A DNA stretch of 64,000 nucleotides, from positions 20,708,001 through 20,772,000 of the forward strand of contig OZ316892.1 of NCBI GenBank assembly GCA_973895155.1. The letters are read 5' to 3'. This document shows, piece after piece, positions 1-11,899 of the stretch. Every line of letters begins with the position of its first letter. Position 1 is the stretch's first letter. The notes beneath the pieces were generated by a model. The model worked only from the letters and a program-made list of their open reading frames with translations, had not been told where the DNA came from and did not search any database. Position numbers and translations under genes: made by a program. This DNA comes from Marsupella aquatica (Eukaryota; Marchantiophyta).

Positions 1-207
1 CAAAACGAGGCAAGCTACTTGAGTCTCGTATCAACAAAAAAGTGAAGTGGAGGTTTCGAGACTTGTTCCGAGCTCTCAAAACCACATTGCTCATCGGGGC
101 ACTGTGTGTCCAATTTTCCTTGTGCTCCTAAGAGCAAGCACTTAAAAAACCCACAGAGCTTGGCCTGTATCCTGCTTGATTATGAAGGACAACCATCGTC
201 TGCAGGA

Positions 208-1635
208 CTAAGTATCTTTCTTACTAGTAGATCTTGAGTGTTGCCGATCAAAAGAGGAGACCTGCGTACGAAGATTCTCATTGTCTTCCAGTAAACGTTC
301 ATACTCTAGAGCCATTCCTTCTGATTGCTTTCGGATGGCCTGAGCATTCGCTTCAGCAGCCTTGGTCTCCTTGTCCTTCGTTTGGACTTCCTTCTGCAAC
401 TGCTCCACCTTCCCCCTTAAGTCTGCAATGACCTCCTTCAGAGATATGATCTCCCCTTCAGATCCATCTTTACTAGGTGATCGGTTCTTTTCTTCTTGAA
501 GTCTTAGATACTCGGTTTCGGCATTCTTGCATTGTTTCTTCAGAACATCTAGTTGTACTGTTAGTCCACGTTTCCCTCGCAGATAGTAATGCACACGGTT
601 GATCATCAAAGCCAGCAACATGATAAAGCCTGAATCAAACCACAGATGGCTATAAGATTCACAATGAAGGAAGCAAAGCGAAGACAAAGGTCATGGCTAT
701 ACCTACGATCACAAGGGGACCCAAAATAGTCGATTCTTTGGCTACTGTGAGTACTGGGAGCACTAGTACCTTTTTGTAAAAGGCCACGGCAGATAGTGGG
801 CAGGTTAAAGCTCGACGAGAAGACGGAGACAAAAGATGGAGCTGACTGATTGCAATTCCAAATTACATTTGAGTTCCAAAGCCTAACGGATTGCTGGCTC
901 AGGACTATCATCCTCATCATCCAGAACTTTATCTTGGTAAGCGGTTTGTAAAGAAGGCATTGAATTGATTGACTGGCAAAAACCACAGCTATACACACTT
1001 AGGCAACTAACACCAGAAGTAGATATTTCGATCAAGTCAAGTCTCTCTGCAGAGATCGCTTCCGCCAAGAAGGGAGGCAAACTCAGAACAAATTTCAAAA
1101 GTGCAGCATCCTACAAACCGAAAGATTGCAAATTCTCGTCGTCTGATGGCTGTTAACTGATGGCTGTTAAATTCTGACTCGTCTGATGACTGTTGACTCA
1201 ACATTCCAATGAGAACGTAGACAGCCAAGCCCGAATCCTTTTGACCACCTGTAAAACCGACTTCCTCCTCAAAGAGCACAGTCATCTACTACGAACAAGC
1301 GAGTGTAGCAGCAGGGGGAAGTACATACCACTAAGGGCCGATTCGAGCTCTGCAGTACGGAGGACAAACGTTTCCGATTGGTCAACAAAAGCCCCATGCC
1401 CTTCCTTGTGCTCCATTATCACGTGTCTCTTAGCCGTCGTGTAGGTCGAGACAGAAGACGCCAAAAAAATAGCAAGTGTCACCGTGAGAGTCTTTGTTAC
1501 TGCAGAGCCTCTGGTCGTCGTGCTCAGGTCGATCATCGCGCATGCCAGCTTCTCCAGAGGTGGCACTTTACTGATCAGCATAACTGCTAACGCCGTTTCG
1601 AGGAATAACACGGCCGTGAGCACCGGGAGCATCAT
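208..1635 (-). CDS. BAP31-like ER membrane protein, two exons, 242 aa
   Basis: Exon 1 is 1635-1329 and exon 2 is 629-208; the 699-bp intron has a GTATGT donor and a TTGATTCAG acceptor, and the join keeps the frame (307+422 nt = 243 codons). The N-terminal half holds three hydrophobic segments (about residues 2-22, 48-65 and 101-112) as in B-cell-receptor-associated protein 31. The splice creates the conserved LMIxRxHxY-type stretch at the end of TM3 (here ALMINRVHYYL). The C-terminal half is a charged coiled coil (about 120-230). The protein ends in KKDT, a canonical KKxx dilysine ER-retrieval signal. BAP31 proteins act in ER export and quality control of membrane proteins. Plant members are about 220 aa, so the length fits. 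Two adjacent ATGs open exon 1; the first was taken. Identification rests on architecture and the TM3 motif, and I am fairly sure. Confidence 0.8.
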
Positions 1636-2604
1636 GATGCCAAACTCAATCAGCTAGTCGACCTGCCTAGAGGCACTACAAATGCTCCTCAAGCGGAGAG
1701 AATTCACAAAATCTAGCTGTATCCAATTCTTTTGCTTCTTCGCCTCGTCTTCACACCTCCACTGCCCTAACTCCGTTCGTACCTGTACACAAACCTCTTT
1801 TCCGACAGTAGACAAACAACACCCAGCTCTCAATTAACTACAATAGCTATTGACGAGAATCCCCCTCTTCTCCACCCAAAAAAACTGCTCCAACACCAGG
1901 ACGACGACACGAAAGTCCGGTCTCCTGATCTTCTCGTGAACTACTTTCAACACCCACCTCGATCGACAGACGATTCCACACTCAAAAACAACAACCCACA
2001 ATCTTATTCGTAGGGAACAGAACACGTTTGACCGTCTCATGAGCTTCAGAGAAGCACCAGCTCAAGAGCACACTGGTCTTCTGGGATGCCAAATCATCAG
2101 GAAGCGAAAGGCAGGATGATTCCCGCACCGCACCGCACCGCACCGCCCCGTCGTCACCACCACTCTACTACGGGCAAAGACCACAAAGATTTCTAAAGCC
2201 CCGTCGTCACCACTCTACGCTACGGGAACAGACAGCGAAGATCCCTCTGGACACCTGACGACTCATCCTGTCTAATTGGAGTACTTAGGGGCGAAATGAG
2301 TTACATTAGCTGAAATTAGCGCGCGACGACGGGACTTATTAATTATTAGAGGTCGTTTGGCTTTTGATTAGATTAATTAAACGAACCACCGACCCCATAC
2401 GAGATGAGACACGGAGAATCTCTGATCCTCATTAGACGCGGGAGGTACAGTAGGTACTACTTATCGAAGCTTTCTTCTATGGAGAGGTTCTTGGATTGGA
2501 GGGAACGAGGAGGAAGTTGAACCACCGGAAGCATTTCTTCTATTATTGGAGGAGAGGAGCCAGCTTTTTTCTTCTTGTTTTTAAAGTTTAGCCAAGGTGG
2601 TTAC

Positions 2605-2925
2605 TAGTTCTTCTTTTCTTTTCCCTTGAAAAGCCCATCCAATATAAGATAGACGGCTCGGGAGCATGCAATTCTATCTAGGGTAGCCACAAGGGGACAA
2701 TAACCAGGATCCGCAAGGACCCAGACCAGGAGAGAGAGAAGATTAAACCAGGGCCCCAAAGCGAGCCAACCAGGGGCTGAGACGATAATCAATATTCCCA
2801 CCATTACACCCCACCCACACAGACCACACATATACCCTCCACACCTGAGTATTGAACCTGGGACCTTGAACCTGTAGGTTCTAGGCTCATGCCAATTGAC
2901 CAAAGCCAATTGGTTTGGTGGTTAT
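2605..2925 (-). mobile_element. Candidate tRNA-derived SINE
   Basis: Read on the minus strand, this stretch starts with a pol III A-box-like TGGTCAATTGGC (2902-2891). A B-box-like GGTTCAATACTC (2859-2848) follows about 45 nt later, the spacing seen in tRNA-derived promoters. The head is followed by an unrelated body ending in an A-rich AAGGGAAAAGAAAAG tail near 2610. A 101-codon open frame covers it but looks like a by-product. I could not identify clear target-site duplications, so the ends are approximate. Confidence 0.45.
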
Positions 2926-3818
2926 TGTTTTACCCTACACACAAGCAAAGGTCTGGTTTTGGAGTATTTTATTTCAATTATACACTACTTTCTGACTATT
3001 GTAGAGCACTCCCCCTGGCTAACACTCCCCCAAAACATTTAGGTGATGGCAAATGAAACATATTTTTTGGAATTTCAGTACTCCAAACTGTCTTGGGTGG
3101 GTTTCATGGTTTCAGGTGCTTGTAATATTGAAGAAACTATAAATTGAACAAAAGGTTATGCCTCAAAGGTGCTTGCAGTAGTTGTAGGAATTACAGAAAA
3201 TACAAATATATGAACTAGGTCTTTTGAGCCTGCAAGACAATTTCCCCTTAAAACGAACAAACATGGAAAACAACAGTTCAAATTGAAGCCACACATTCCC
3301 AGTGTGCACTATTCAAGGCAAACACATCATTTAGTGAGACAAAAAGTGGGACTTCTTGTGATTTTTTCCCCTTTTTTAAGGGGAAATCTGTGAAATTACA
3401 CAGATAAGAAACACTAAGTTACAACATTTGACCCCAAGATCTATGACACTCTACTCAAATGAGTTATTACACGACAATGCCTTTATGTGAACTCTAATGA
3501 TTGTGACACCTGAAATAATGTGACTCACATTATTTTATGTGAGACTAACACTAAATGTGGTGGAATATGTGAGACATAATTTAAAGGCTACACAATTAGT
3601 GAGATTAACACTAATTGTGGTGGCCAGTGTAGTAGAGGTGTAAAGGGTGTGAGGGTCCATGGGGGTTGCCTGTTGCATTGGCTCAGGCCATCCTAGTTTC
3701 AACTTACACGTCGGCGGTCACCCCTTGGTGACCTGTAGTCACACGTTGCCCTGGACGCGGGGACAGTGCTCAGTGCTCACCCATCAACGAAGGTTCACGG
3801 CCGGGAAAATGCCGGAAA

Positions 3819-3918
3819 AGACAGATTTCCGTCATATTCCCGGACGTAAATCCCAGATGTGAGAGCCGTAAGACACAAATCTCCGTCAGATTCCCGGACG
3901 TAAAGGCCAGATGTGAGA
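3819..3918. repeat. 50-bp tandem pair upstream of V-ATPase subunit d
   Basis: Two adjacent units share TTCCCGGACGTAAA and CCAGATGTGAGA. They lie about 530-630 bp upstream of the ATG of the V-ATPase gene, in its promoter or leader. ACGT cores occur in both units. Confidence 0.6.
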
Positions 3919-4447
3919 CTGTAGCTGCGAGGCAAGCTTTTCGTTCGTGCACGGTGAAGAACTTCCTCTCCGTCCCATTTGTGAGGTTTTGCTTTCAGGA
4001 GTGGAGAAATTTCGCGAATTGAATCGATTGATTGGATCGGGAGTCACGAAGAGGAGGAGCTGCTCGATTATTTGGGGAGGCGGTCCGCCAGCGCGGGTTT
4101 GAATTTCGGTAGGCACCGTGGTTTGTTTTGGTTGTGCTTCTGTTGAAGTTGTTGATAGGTGAAGGCCAGATCTGGAAAATGCAATTGAGTTTCTGGCGTC
4201 GGACTACTGTGGAGTGAGGACTTGAGAGTGAGGTGCGGAAGGACATAGATCCTGAGATGGTAGCAACTTCTACTTCATATGAATTTTTGTTTCTGATTTC
4301 GATGGTCTTTGTGGATGTGATTATGTATGGCAGGGGGATCGCGAGGACTGGAGTCGCGGAAGGGGAGGGAACAGGAATCCAGGTTGAAAGAGGAAGAGGA
4401 AGAGAGTTTATATTGCTGCTGCTGCTGCAGCGGCGGCGTTAGGAATC

Positions 4448-7400
4448 ATGTATGGATTCGAGGCTATGACCTTTAACGTCCACGGTGGCTTCTTGGAGGC
4501 TATCGTGCGCGGGTACCGCGCAGGGTTGCTGACAGCCGCGGATTACAACAATCTTTGCCAGTGTGAGACGCTGGAGGATGTAAAGTTGCACCTCAGTGCC
4601 ACCGATTATGGCCCCTACCTTGCAAACGGTACGTCTGTGCCCCCTTGTTCATCTGCAACGCATTTGAATCCTTAGGGTTTATTTGAACGGACACATGTTT
4701 ATCGGTGCATAAGCGGTCTGTCACGCATTAGACCCTGCGCTCCATCGTCCGGTTCGAGAGGATTCAGGCAGTATGGTTGTGTTCAGCATCCGCTTCAAAT
4801 TAAGTGACTGACGTCTCTTCTCAATAGTGTCAAACGAAAATTTTCATCAATTACTAGCATCTAGCATTCAGCATCGAGGAAACAGCAGGTTTGGCAGGAT
4901 TCCTACAATGTGGTTTGGTCAGGCCTCAAATTTAGCTTTTGACCTATCTTCTGGAAACTGTCGAATGAAAGTGTCTACACTGGTTTTGGGTTGATTCAGC
5001 TTTCGAGCATATCGTACATTTCAGATGCTTTGTGCTTGCGCATATGAGTTTAGATGGAGCTGACTTATAATGCAGCTTTGAGAAGCTGGAGTGAATGGAC
5101 GACTTTGACTGTAGTGGACGTTTGATGCAACAGAGCCGTCGCCCTTACACACTACTACCATCGTGGAGAAATGTACTCAAAAGCTGGTCGATGAGTACAA
5201 CTTCATGCTTACCCAAGTTTCAGAACCTCTTTCAACTTTTCTGGAGTACATCACGTATGTCTGCCATCTCTCCCTTCGTGACGTTGTAGTGTTTTCTGTG
5301 GCGTGTTCTCATTTCGGAATAAATGTCGGCATGTGGTTCTAGAGCACATTTGGGTGATCAGGTATGAGATATGAATGTCTGAGAAAGTCCTCACTTGAGT
5401 AGCCCTACGCTGTGGTTGGCAGATATGGGCACATGATCGACAATGTGGTCCTCATCGTGACTGGAACTCTACACGAGAGGGACGTTCATGAATTGCTGGA
5501 AAAGTGTCATCCTCTGGGAATGTTTGACAGGTAAAGTTGGCTTCTACACACAATTCGGTTACAATCAGGAACAATTTCGTCGAGTATTTTTGTCATTGTA
5601 ACGAAACTGAGTAAATTATTGCCAATATTGTTACAGCATTGCAAGTCTCGCGGTTGCACAGAACATGCGTGAATTATATCGACTTGTTCTCGTGGACACT
5701 CCGTTGGCACCTTACTTCTCAGAGTGCATTACTTCAGAAGTAAGTCAACCCGAAAACCTGCTTTTCCTGTTGGCGTTCATACTTCCCTCGCACTGATGTT
5801 GTTTTCATAGCGACAGGTCTAGGTTGAACTGGGGATTTTCTTCCAGAATTTTCTTCAGATATTTCAATTGGAGGGAGCCCTAATTTGATCTTCTGGTTTG
5901 CTTCTTCCAGGATTTAGATGACATGAATATTGAGATCATGCGGAACACTCTCTACAAAGCATATCTCGAAGACTTCTACAAGTTTTGTAAGGTAAATCTT
6001 TATTTTCTGCTGCCGAGGTTGAAGAGGTTTACTGCTTTGTCAATCCCCACGGCGTGTTTAACCTTGTAATTGATATAGAGGTTTCTACAACCTGAGCAAT
6101 CTTTTCTCTGGGATTACGGTTTCATAAATGGATATTTCAATTTAGTTGTAAAGATATTCAGCCAGCATCTTGCAGAACGCTGCTTTTGGCTAATTCATCG
6201 AACGTTATATGTTTTACGTCTATGGATAGAGGTGTTAGTCTCCATCCACCAATCTGATTGTGCAGCCTGTGTGTTTTGGGATATTTTCCCTTTAAAGAAG
6301 AGGGCACCTCTTCTTGCCTAATGAGTACTTTTAACCGCAGAGCCTAGGAGGGGCCACAGCTGAGTTGATGTGCGATCTTCTTGGGTTTGAAGCTGATTGG
6401 AGGGCAATAAACATTACAGTTAACAGGTGCATTGAGGTTATATTAGGTTTCGCGAGCAGTTCGTGTTTGAAATGCGGACTTCACGTGTTAGTGTGAATAA
6501 TCAAGAAAGAGCATCTTACAGGCTTTATGAAGTTCATCTCTCCTCGGGACGCCTCCGTTCTTTATATTCCATCTGTAATTGGAAAGAGGTTTTCTGTGAG
6601 ATCTTAATTGTATATTGTTACCAACTCTGTTGGGGTTCCCCCTATTCAGCTGCTCCTCAAGTGCATTAACTGGAATCATCGTCATGTGTTCTTAACAGCA
6701 TTGGTACTGAGCTGACACGCGATGATAGGCGGAAGCTGTACTCAAACTTTGGGCTTCTGTAAGTCTTGGCTTGCGTAGTTGTTTTTGCTACGTCCCTAAT
6801 GCATGAAGAGAGGTCCTTACTTGTTATCGCACTTGTCAACGCTGATGCTTTCTCGTCTGTGTTGTAATTCTTTGGTCTTACTCTCCTGTCGGTAGGTTGA
6901 GTCATTCATGGGATATTGGAACTATCACTAGTATGTCAAATGAAGCTCTTAGCATCATTTTCTCATCGCAATGCTGAGATATTTCCTGAGGCTCGGAATG
7001 CCTTGTTTTGGTATTTTTACAGGTATCCATATGGCCATGAAGAACTTGCGGTTTGTGAAGATTTTGATGCGGTGTGTTCTCTACACTTTCTTACAATTTG
7101 TTCTGTGTACTAAACCTAAAAGGTTTAAAGTTAGTTTCAAGGGGCTCTATGTCAGTCCTTTAGACCTCTTCTATTTTCTTTTTGTGGTTTCGTTGACTTA
7201 ATGTGGTTTTGGTGTATCTGCACGCGTTCAGGTCCGTGGAGCTGTCGAGAAATATCCACCATTTCAAGCTATCTTTGCAAAGCTTGCATTTGGAGAGAGC
7301 CAAATGCTAGACAAGTCATTTTACGAGGAGCATGTCAAGAGGTTGGCTCTCGTGTTCGAACAACAGGTTCTTTTCCATTCTCAACTTGCAATTTGAAAGC

Positions 7401-7932
7401 TCCCAGTAAACTTTTGGAGAACACCGTACGAGCATTTAATTTGGGCTTCTGTCATGGTCGATTCACACTGCCACAGTGCTGCATCATTCTTGCAGCAAGT
7501 AAATTGTATATGGTCTTGGCAATCGGCTGCTCAGAGGATAAAGAGAAGGTCTCAAAATATGGTTTCGCTAGCTTTGAATGTCAAGCTTTACTGCTGGGGT
7601 CAATGGCATTTAGAGGCATGCATTGTCTTTTTGCGCCTGATATTTCGCTGACAATAGAATAAGGCTGGTCTGAAACCTCGCATGCCGAGTGGGTGATCTT
7701 GTCTTCTGCTTCGCAATTCATTTCAAATTCATTCAGCTTCCGCGCACGGTGAAGCTGGTTTTGGTGCTGCGTGTCTAATTGTGACTTCTGCTGTGTGCAG
7801 TTTCATTATGCTGTCTTCTACTCATACATGAAGTTGCGAGAGCAGGAGACACGAAACTTAATGTGGATTGCTGAATGTGTTGCTCAAAACCAGAAATCAA
7901 GAATCCACGATGGAATTGTCATGATTTTCTGA
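4448..7932 (+). CDS. VHA-d: V-type proton ATPase subunit d (V0 sector), 10 exons, 351 aa
   Basis: Exons: 4448-4628, 5134-5254, 5423-5530, 5637-5739, 5911-5991, 6341-6426, 6699-6758, 7023-7071, 7232-7366, 7801-7932. All introns are GT..AG and the phases close to 1056 nt, giving 351 aa, the length of the Arabidopsis protein. The protein starts [14 protein letters not shown], contains [12 protein letters not shown]-type and [18 protein letters not shown] blocks and ends [12 protein letters not shown], as plant subunit d does. Subunit d sits on the cytosolic face of the membrane V0 rotor and couples it to the central stalk of V1, so it takes part in acidification of vacuole and trans-Golgi lumen. 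It is soluble and no membrane segment is seen. The 5' leader has a CTG/CGG-rich run at 4413-4438. It converges on CFAP299, with 825 bp between the stops. No defects seen. Confidence 0.97.
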
Positions 7933-8757
7933 TTCTTCTGGCTCAAAGGTTTGTAAGATATTGGTAGAAGGACATGTATTTGTTCCTCGCAAGAGACCCG
8001 AGGCTGTTGTCAAACTGCAGATTTCTGCTGGAACACAACCGGGAATAAGAAGCACAGTCGTACCTCTGGAGCAAGCAGTATAGAAAACTCGCTTACGGTT
8101 TAGGCTGAATGTGAGTTCAGTTGATGGACTCCTGGGATGTATAGTATTTGATCAACCTTTGTAAACAGGATCGTATTTGTGAGCTCATCTTTTGGCTTCA
8201 TTTGAGTACTTGTCCAGCTATGGATTAGATCTATCGTCGTTATATTGTTAAGGGGAACGGAGCCAGGGATGAAATTACCGGTAGTTCTGCTTGTGAGAGA
8301 AGAGGTCTGTCTTAAACATGGATTGAAAGTAGCTATGTTTGTCAGAGGAGCCCAGACATGGAAGGTCTGAAAATATTTTAGTCTAGTAGTAATTATGTTG
8401 ACGATGGGAGGTTCAGCCATTGTAGACGAGATGAAATTTTTAGTTGTTCATCGAGTTAAAGCTTAATAGAGGCACATTGCACTAAACAGTCGTGGAAAAC
8501 AGTGGTGGATCTGGTGCATTTTGATCTGGTGCAACCAGGGAACATGCCGAATAATCTTGTCAAAGAAAGTCCTGACAGGAAATTTCACAAAGACGTGTTA
8601 TCTCAGAGACATCATTTCCCACGTGAAAAAAATGATTTCGAATTAGAAAGAATGGCAGCCGTGAAGCAAGTTTATCACAAGTTTATCGCGCAGTCAGAAC
8701 TGGGATGTCTAGTTTGAGCTTCATTTCGAGGTTCTACCTGTGCTTCTTTCTCTAGAT
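7933..8757. other. Convergent intergenic spacer
   Basis: This holds the 3' ends of the V-ATPase subunit d gene (plus) and CFAP299 (minus). I see no further gene. A 106-codon minus frame at 8100-8420 has no recognisable features and probably lies in untranslated sequence. Confidence 0.6.
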
Positions 8758-11700
8758 TCAGTTTTGGCGTCGGGTGATGTGATCAAATATGATCACATGC
8801 TTGTATTCATTAGTCTTTACCTGCAATTGAGAGGACCAAGTACCCTTAGAAGCCAACGTGTTGCGTCTTATTTAGACAAACGCACTTAAGGGCATGCACT
8901 AGCCTGTTTATTTCCTTTGTCAGTCCAAGCAACTGCAAGATAGTTCAAGCATGTGTGGCGGCTCACCACAATCCTTGTAGATAAGTCTCCAGGGGTCACT
9001 GCTGGGTCCACCTGTTTGGAACGATTTACAGATCAGCCTTGTCTAAGACCAGTAAGTTCAAATCCGGAGCTGAGAAGAAAAACTCAAGATTCTTAGGTTA
9101 TTGATACTACTCTTAAACAGCAAACTCCTCGATTATGATTCGTGGCAAAAGAATTGGAAAGCATACAATATATGTTCACTTCTGAACACAAAAGACTGGA
9201 GTAGTGACACGATGTTGTCTTACGTTCAAGACTTTCCGGTCTTTCTTGTTTTTGAACAAGATTCCAGTCTCGTTATCAGCAATTACCTGCAAAAAGCCCA
9301 CACTCATTTCTAGATTCCTTCCAAGCCCAACCTGAGCATCGGCCTTAGAGTTCCAAGTGGCATTGTGATTGCAATAACCTCTGCCTCTTTCTATGACAGC
9401 CGATATGTTTACGAGGGTAGCATTTACCTGCCAATTCTGTGACTGGTTCTGAAACGAGATTTTGGTGTCCCTGCAAACACCCCATCCATCAACAACATCC
9501 TATAGATCAGATCAAGGCAAAGTTTAGGGAGTGCATGTCTACATGTTATTTCTATCAAATCCTACTCAAATGTGTCAAAACTTTGGTTTCCCAGAGAGCA
9601 GCTTTTGCCAACGCGAAGAGTGAATTCTGACCAGTTGTAGTACGAGAGGTCTGTTGGCGTTGGAAGGAATCGTTTCTTGCGGTCAAAAATCGGTTCCAAG
9701 TCCTCCGTCTTCAAACGCTCACCATAGTCGATATAACCAGAAATCTGTCTTTTGCACAGAACAACCGAGGTTAACTTCAAGAAGTGAATCCCTTGCCTAC
9801 CGACGTCTGTCGTCGAATTCTGGTCTCTATGGTCCACTGAAAGGAGATAAGCAAGCACAAGCGGAGACTCATTATGAGAATTGAAATCCTGACTAGATGA
9901 CGTTTGGAGCTGCAAGTTTGTGTAACAATTCTACTGGATTCCATGAATTTGTTCAAAGATTAAGAATTCGGCCTTCTAACCTCATGACCCTGAGGGTTGA
10001 AATCTCGAACAAAAATAATTGTCTGAGATCAAGCTAAGAAGTCTTCCCAAAAGAGGTGAGCAATGTATCTCTCTTATCCACTTTACTCACGAATGTGAAT
10101 GTAAAGTCACTTGGACTCTCGTTCTGCAAGCCTTCAACTGACTCTCTGTTGAAATTTACGAAAGTAGGGCTAATTAATTAACGTGACAGGCCAAGGACAG
10201 AAACTTGTGTTTCCTGTAGTAAAGCATGCAGCAAGACATTCGAGATGGATACAGCAAGTGTCAATTTAGAGGTTGCCATCGATGCTTCTCGCTCAGCCAA
10301 TGCCTGCACTTACAAAACACAGAAGTCATCCATCTGCAGTGTCTACTAACTACTGCCTCTACGTAAATGGGAGATTGTTGTGGGATCGAGAGTCTTACTT
10401 GCAAACAATGTGTCTGGAAAGGATAATTATGAAACAAAAGTTTTGCTCGTACCTTGAGAAAGGGAAAAGCCTCTAAGTCTTTCCCCGCACTAAAGAGCTT
10501 CTTGGGCGTCTTCCGCAGAGCCTAGCACGACAATCCTAACAATATGTGAATTGAAAATATTGAAGGTGGTCACATGTAACTCTTCTTTCCAACCCTAATT
10601 ACTGTATAAACACTGAAAATTCAAGTCTCGGCTGTTATGAACACCTCGATCAATCTCGCTTCGTGTCGAGGATTCTTCCAATCTATCTTTTCCCAATTTT
10701 TGAAGATTTCTTCAAAGCAGCGGTGAGTAAAAGCATTTAGCAAGATCGGCCAAATGGGAATCATACCTGCAAACGTGCTATCTCTGCAGCCTCTTTGAAA
10801 CCTGCGAAGTCCACCCTTGTCATAACTTCGGCATTACTCCTATACCTGTGTGGTAATGCACCGACTGGAAGTGAATGAAATGGTCGTTCAGCACGTGCAG
10901 ATTCAGTATTCTCTGAGGATCTTGGCAGCGAGTTACTTATAGACAGTTGACATTCATGGAGTTCGGGTGGAGTCATACAATAGTGCGCTCTTAACATCTT
11001 CATTGTCAATTCCAACTTACGAGACAAAAGACACCCCTCAATTGGTGCTTCTCAGTACTTATGTACATGAAAAAGCCCACTGTTATTGTCATCCATTCAA
11101 TCTCTGTTATTATTTGTGAAGCCGTTTACAAATCAATTTTTTTTTTGTCATGCATTCAATCTCTGTTATTATTTGTGAAGCCGTTTACAAATCAAATTTG
11201 AAGGGAGGAGAGGAGTCATTTCTTCAAATGAGTTTCTGAGACAGAAGCAGGAAAATGCCAAACACTGGTGTCCGTCCTCAAATTAGAAATGGCAACAAGA
11301 CGTACCCGAGCTCCACCAGCTGCCTGGCTAGCTCAAGGTCCTCGAGGTAGAACATATCCGTGAGAGTGATCTGACTGTCGAGATAATCCTCGTACCTAGT
11401 GGTGATCATCAGGATTACAACAAGGCAGGGTTCAAGCGCACACCAATTTGACTAACTTCCGCTCTATTCCGCGAAGGGATGCCACCTTGTCATTTACAAC
11501 CCGAAACAATAAGATCATCCGAATTCTTTGTGTTGTTTTCAACAAGTGCTAAGACTTGACTTCAGATGTTCTACATTAATGGTGAGTCAGTGAGGGAAAT
11601 TTACAGAGACAAAGATCTCCTTACGTCTCGAACTCTTGGATGATGGCATTTCCTGATGCGGCAGTAAATGCAGGCCCTAACGTGTTGTTTTCAACAAAGT

Positions 11701-11899
11701 GCTAAGACTTGACTTCAGATGTCCTACGTGAATGGTGAGCCAGTGAGGGAAATTGACAGTGACAAAGATCTCCTTACGTCTCGAACTCTTGGATGATGGC
11801 ATTTCCTGATGCGGCGGTAAATGCAGGCCCTAACGGCTCCTCCTTCTTTTTCTTCTCCTTACCCCGTCCGGGAGGAACACGGCTCCCTTCTTTGCCCAT
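8758..11899 (-). CDS. CFAP299: CFAP299 (C4orf22 homologue), cilia and flagella associated protein, 11 exons, 259 aa
   Basis: Exons on the minus strand: 11899-11778, 11395-11306, 10845-10767, 10521-10453, 10303-10253, 10022-9981, 9744-9632, 9470-9428, 9286-9224, 9011-8967, 8820-8758. All junctions are GT..AG and lengths sum to 780 nt. Family blocks appear in order: [106 protein letters not shown], and the C-terminus [11 protein letters not shown]. The human protein is 233 aa; the excess here is mainly a Lys-rich N-terminus. The family is tied to motile cilia and sperm flagella; its biochemical role is little known. In a plant it implies flagellated sperm and expression in male organs. Exon 1 is partly duplicated downstream, and intron 8 is stop-free and in frame (see findings). 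Confidence 0.93.
11083..11200. repeat. 58-bp tandem duplication in CFAP299 intron 2
   Basis: Two near-identical units containing CATTCAATCTCTGTTATTAT and AAGCCGTTTACAAATCAA lie side by side, separated by a T-run. They are intronic and have no coding effect. Confidence 0.75.
11530..11834. repeat. CFAP299: Tandem duplication of CFAP299 exon 1 (3' part) plus start of intron 1
   Basis: Units 11530-11681 and 11682-11834 are about 152-153 bp each and about 94% identical by eye. The unit nearer the promoter (11682-11834) carries the end of true exon 1 and its GTAAGG donor. The other lies wholly in intron 1 and repeats the exon segment from [10 protein letters not shown] to the donor. It lacks the ATG and Lys-rich start. 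At its upstream edge the sequence reads CACGTTAG, which could act as a weak splice acceptor. Confidence 0.85.

Larger units (their letters stand above)
1636..4447. other. Intergenic region between BAP31-like gene and V-ATPase gene
   Basis: This holds the divergent promoters of the two flanking genes. I see a run of four CGCAC units at about 2128-2150, a tRNA-like SINE candidate at about 2605-2925, a degenerate ~70-bp duplication with GTGAGA..AACACTAA motifs at about 3530-3625, and a 50-bp tandem pair at 3819-3918. Open frames here are short and have no recognisable protein features. Confidence 0.6.

Noticed and set aside
2604-2909. 101-codon minus frame with hydrophobic stretches, as a possible membrane protein.
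   Set aside because: It starts inside pol III A/B-box-like sequence and ends in the A-rich tail, so a SINE explains it better.
9040-9075. AGTTCAAATCC as a tRNA B box.
   Set aside because: It lies in a CFAP299 intron and no cloverleaf could be drawn around it. No tRNA or rRNA gene was found in the window.
9305-9400. Second VIA-like stretch in CFAP299 intron 8 considered as the true exon 9 start.
   Set aside because: The similarity ends after three residues, whereas the exon at 9286 continues with [18 protein letters not shown] as the family requires.
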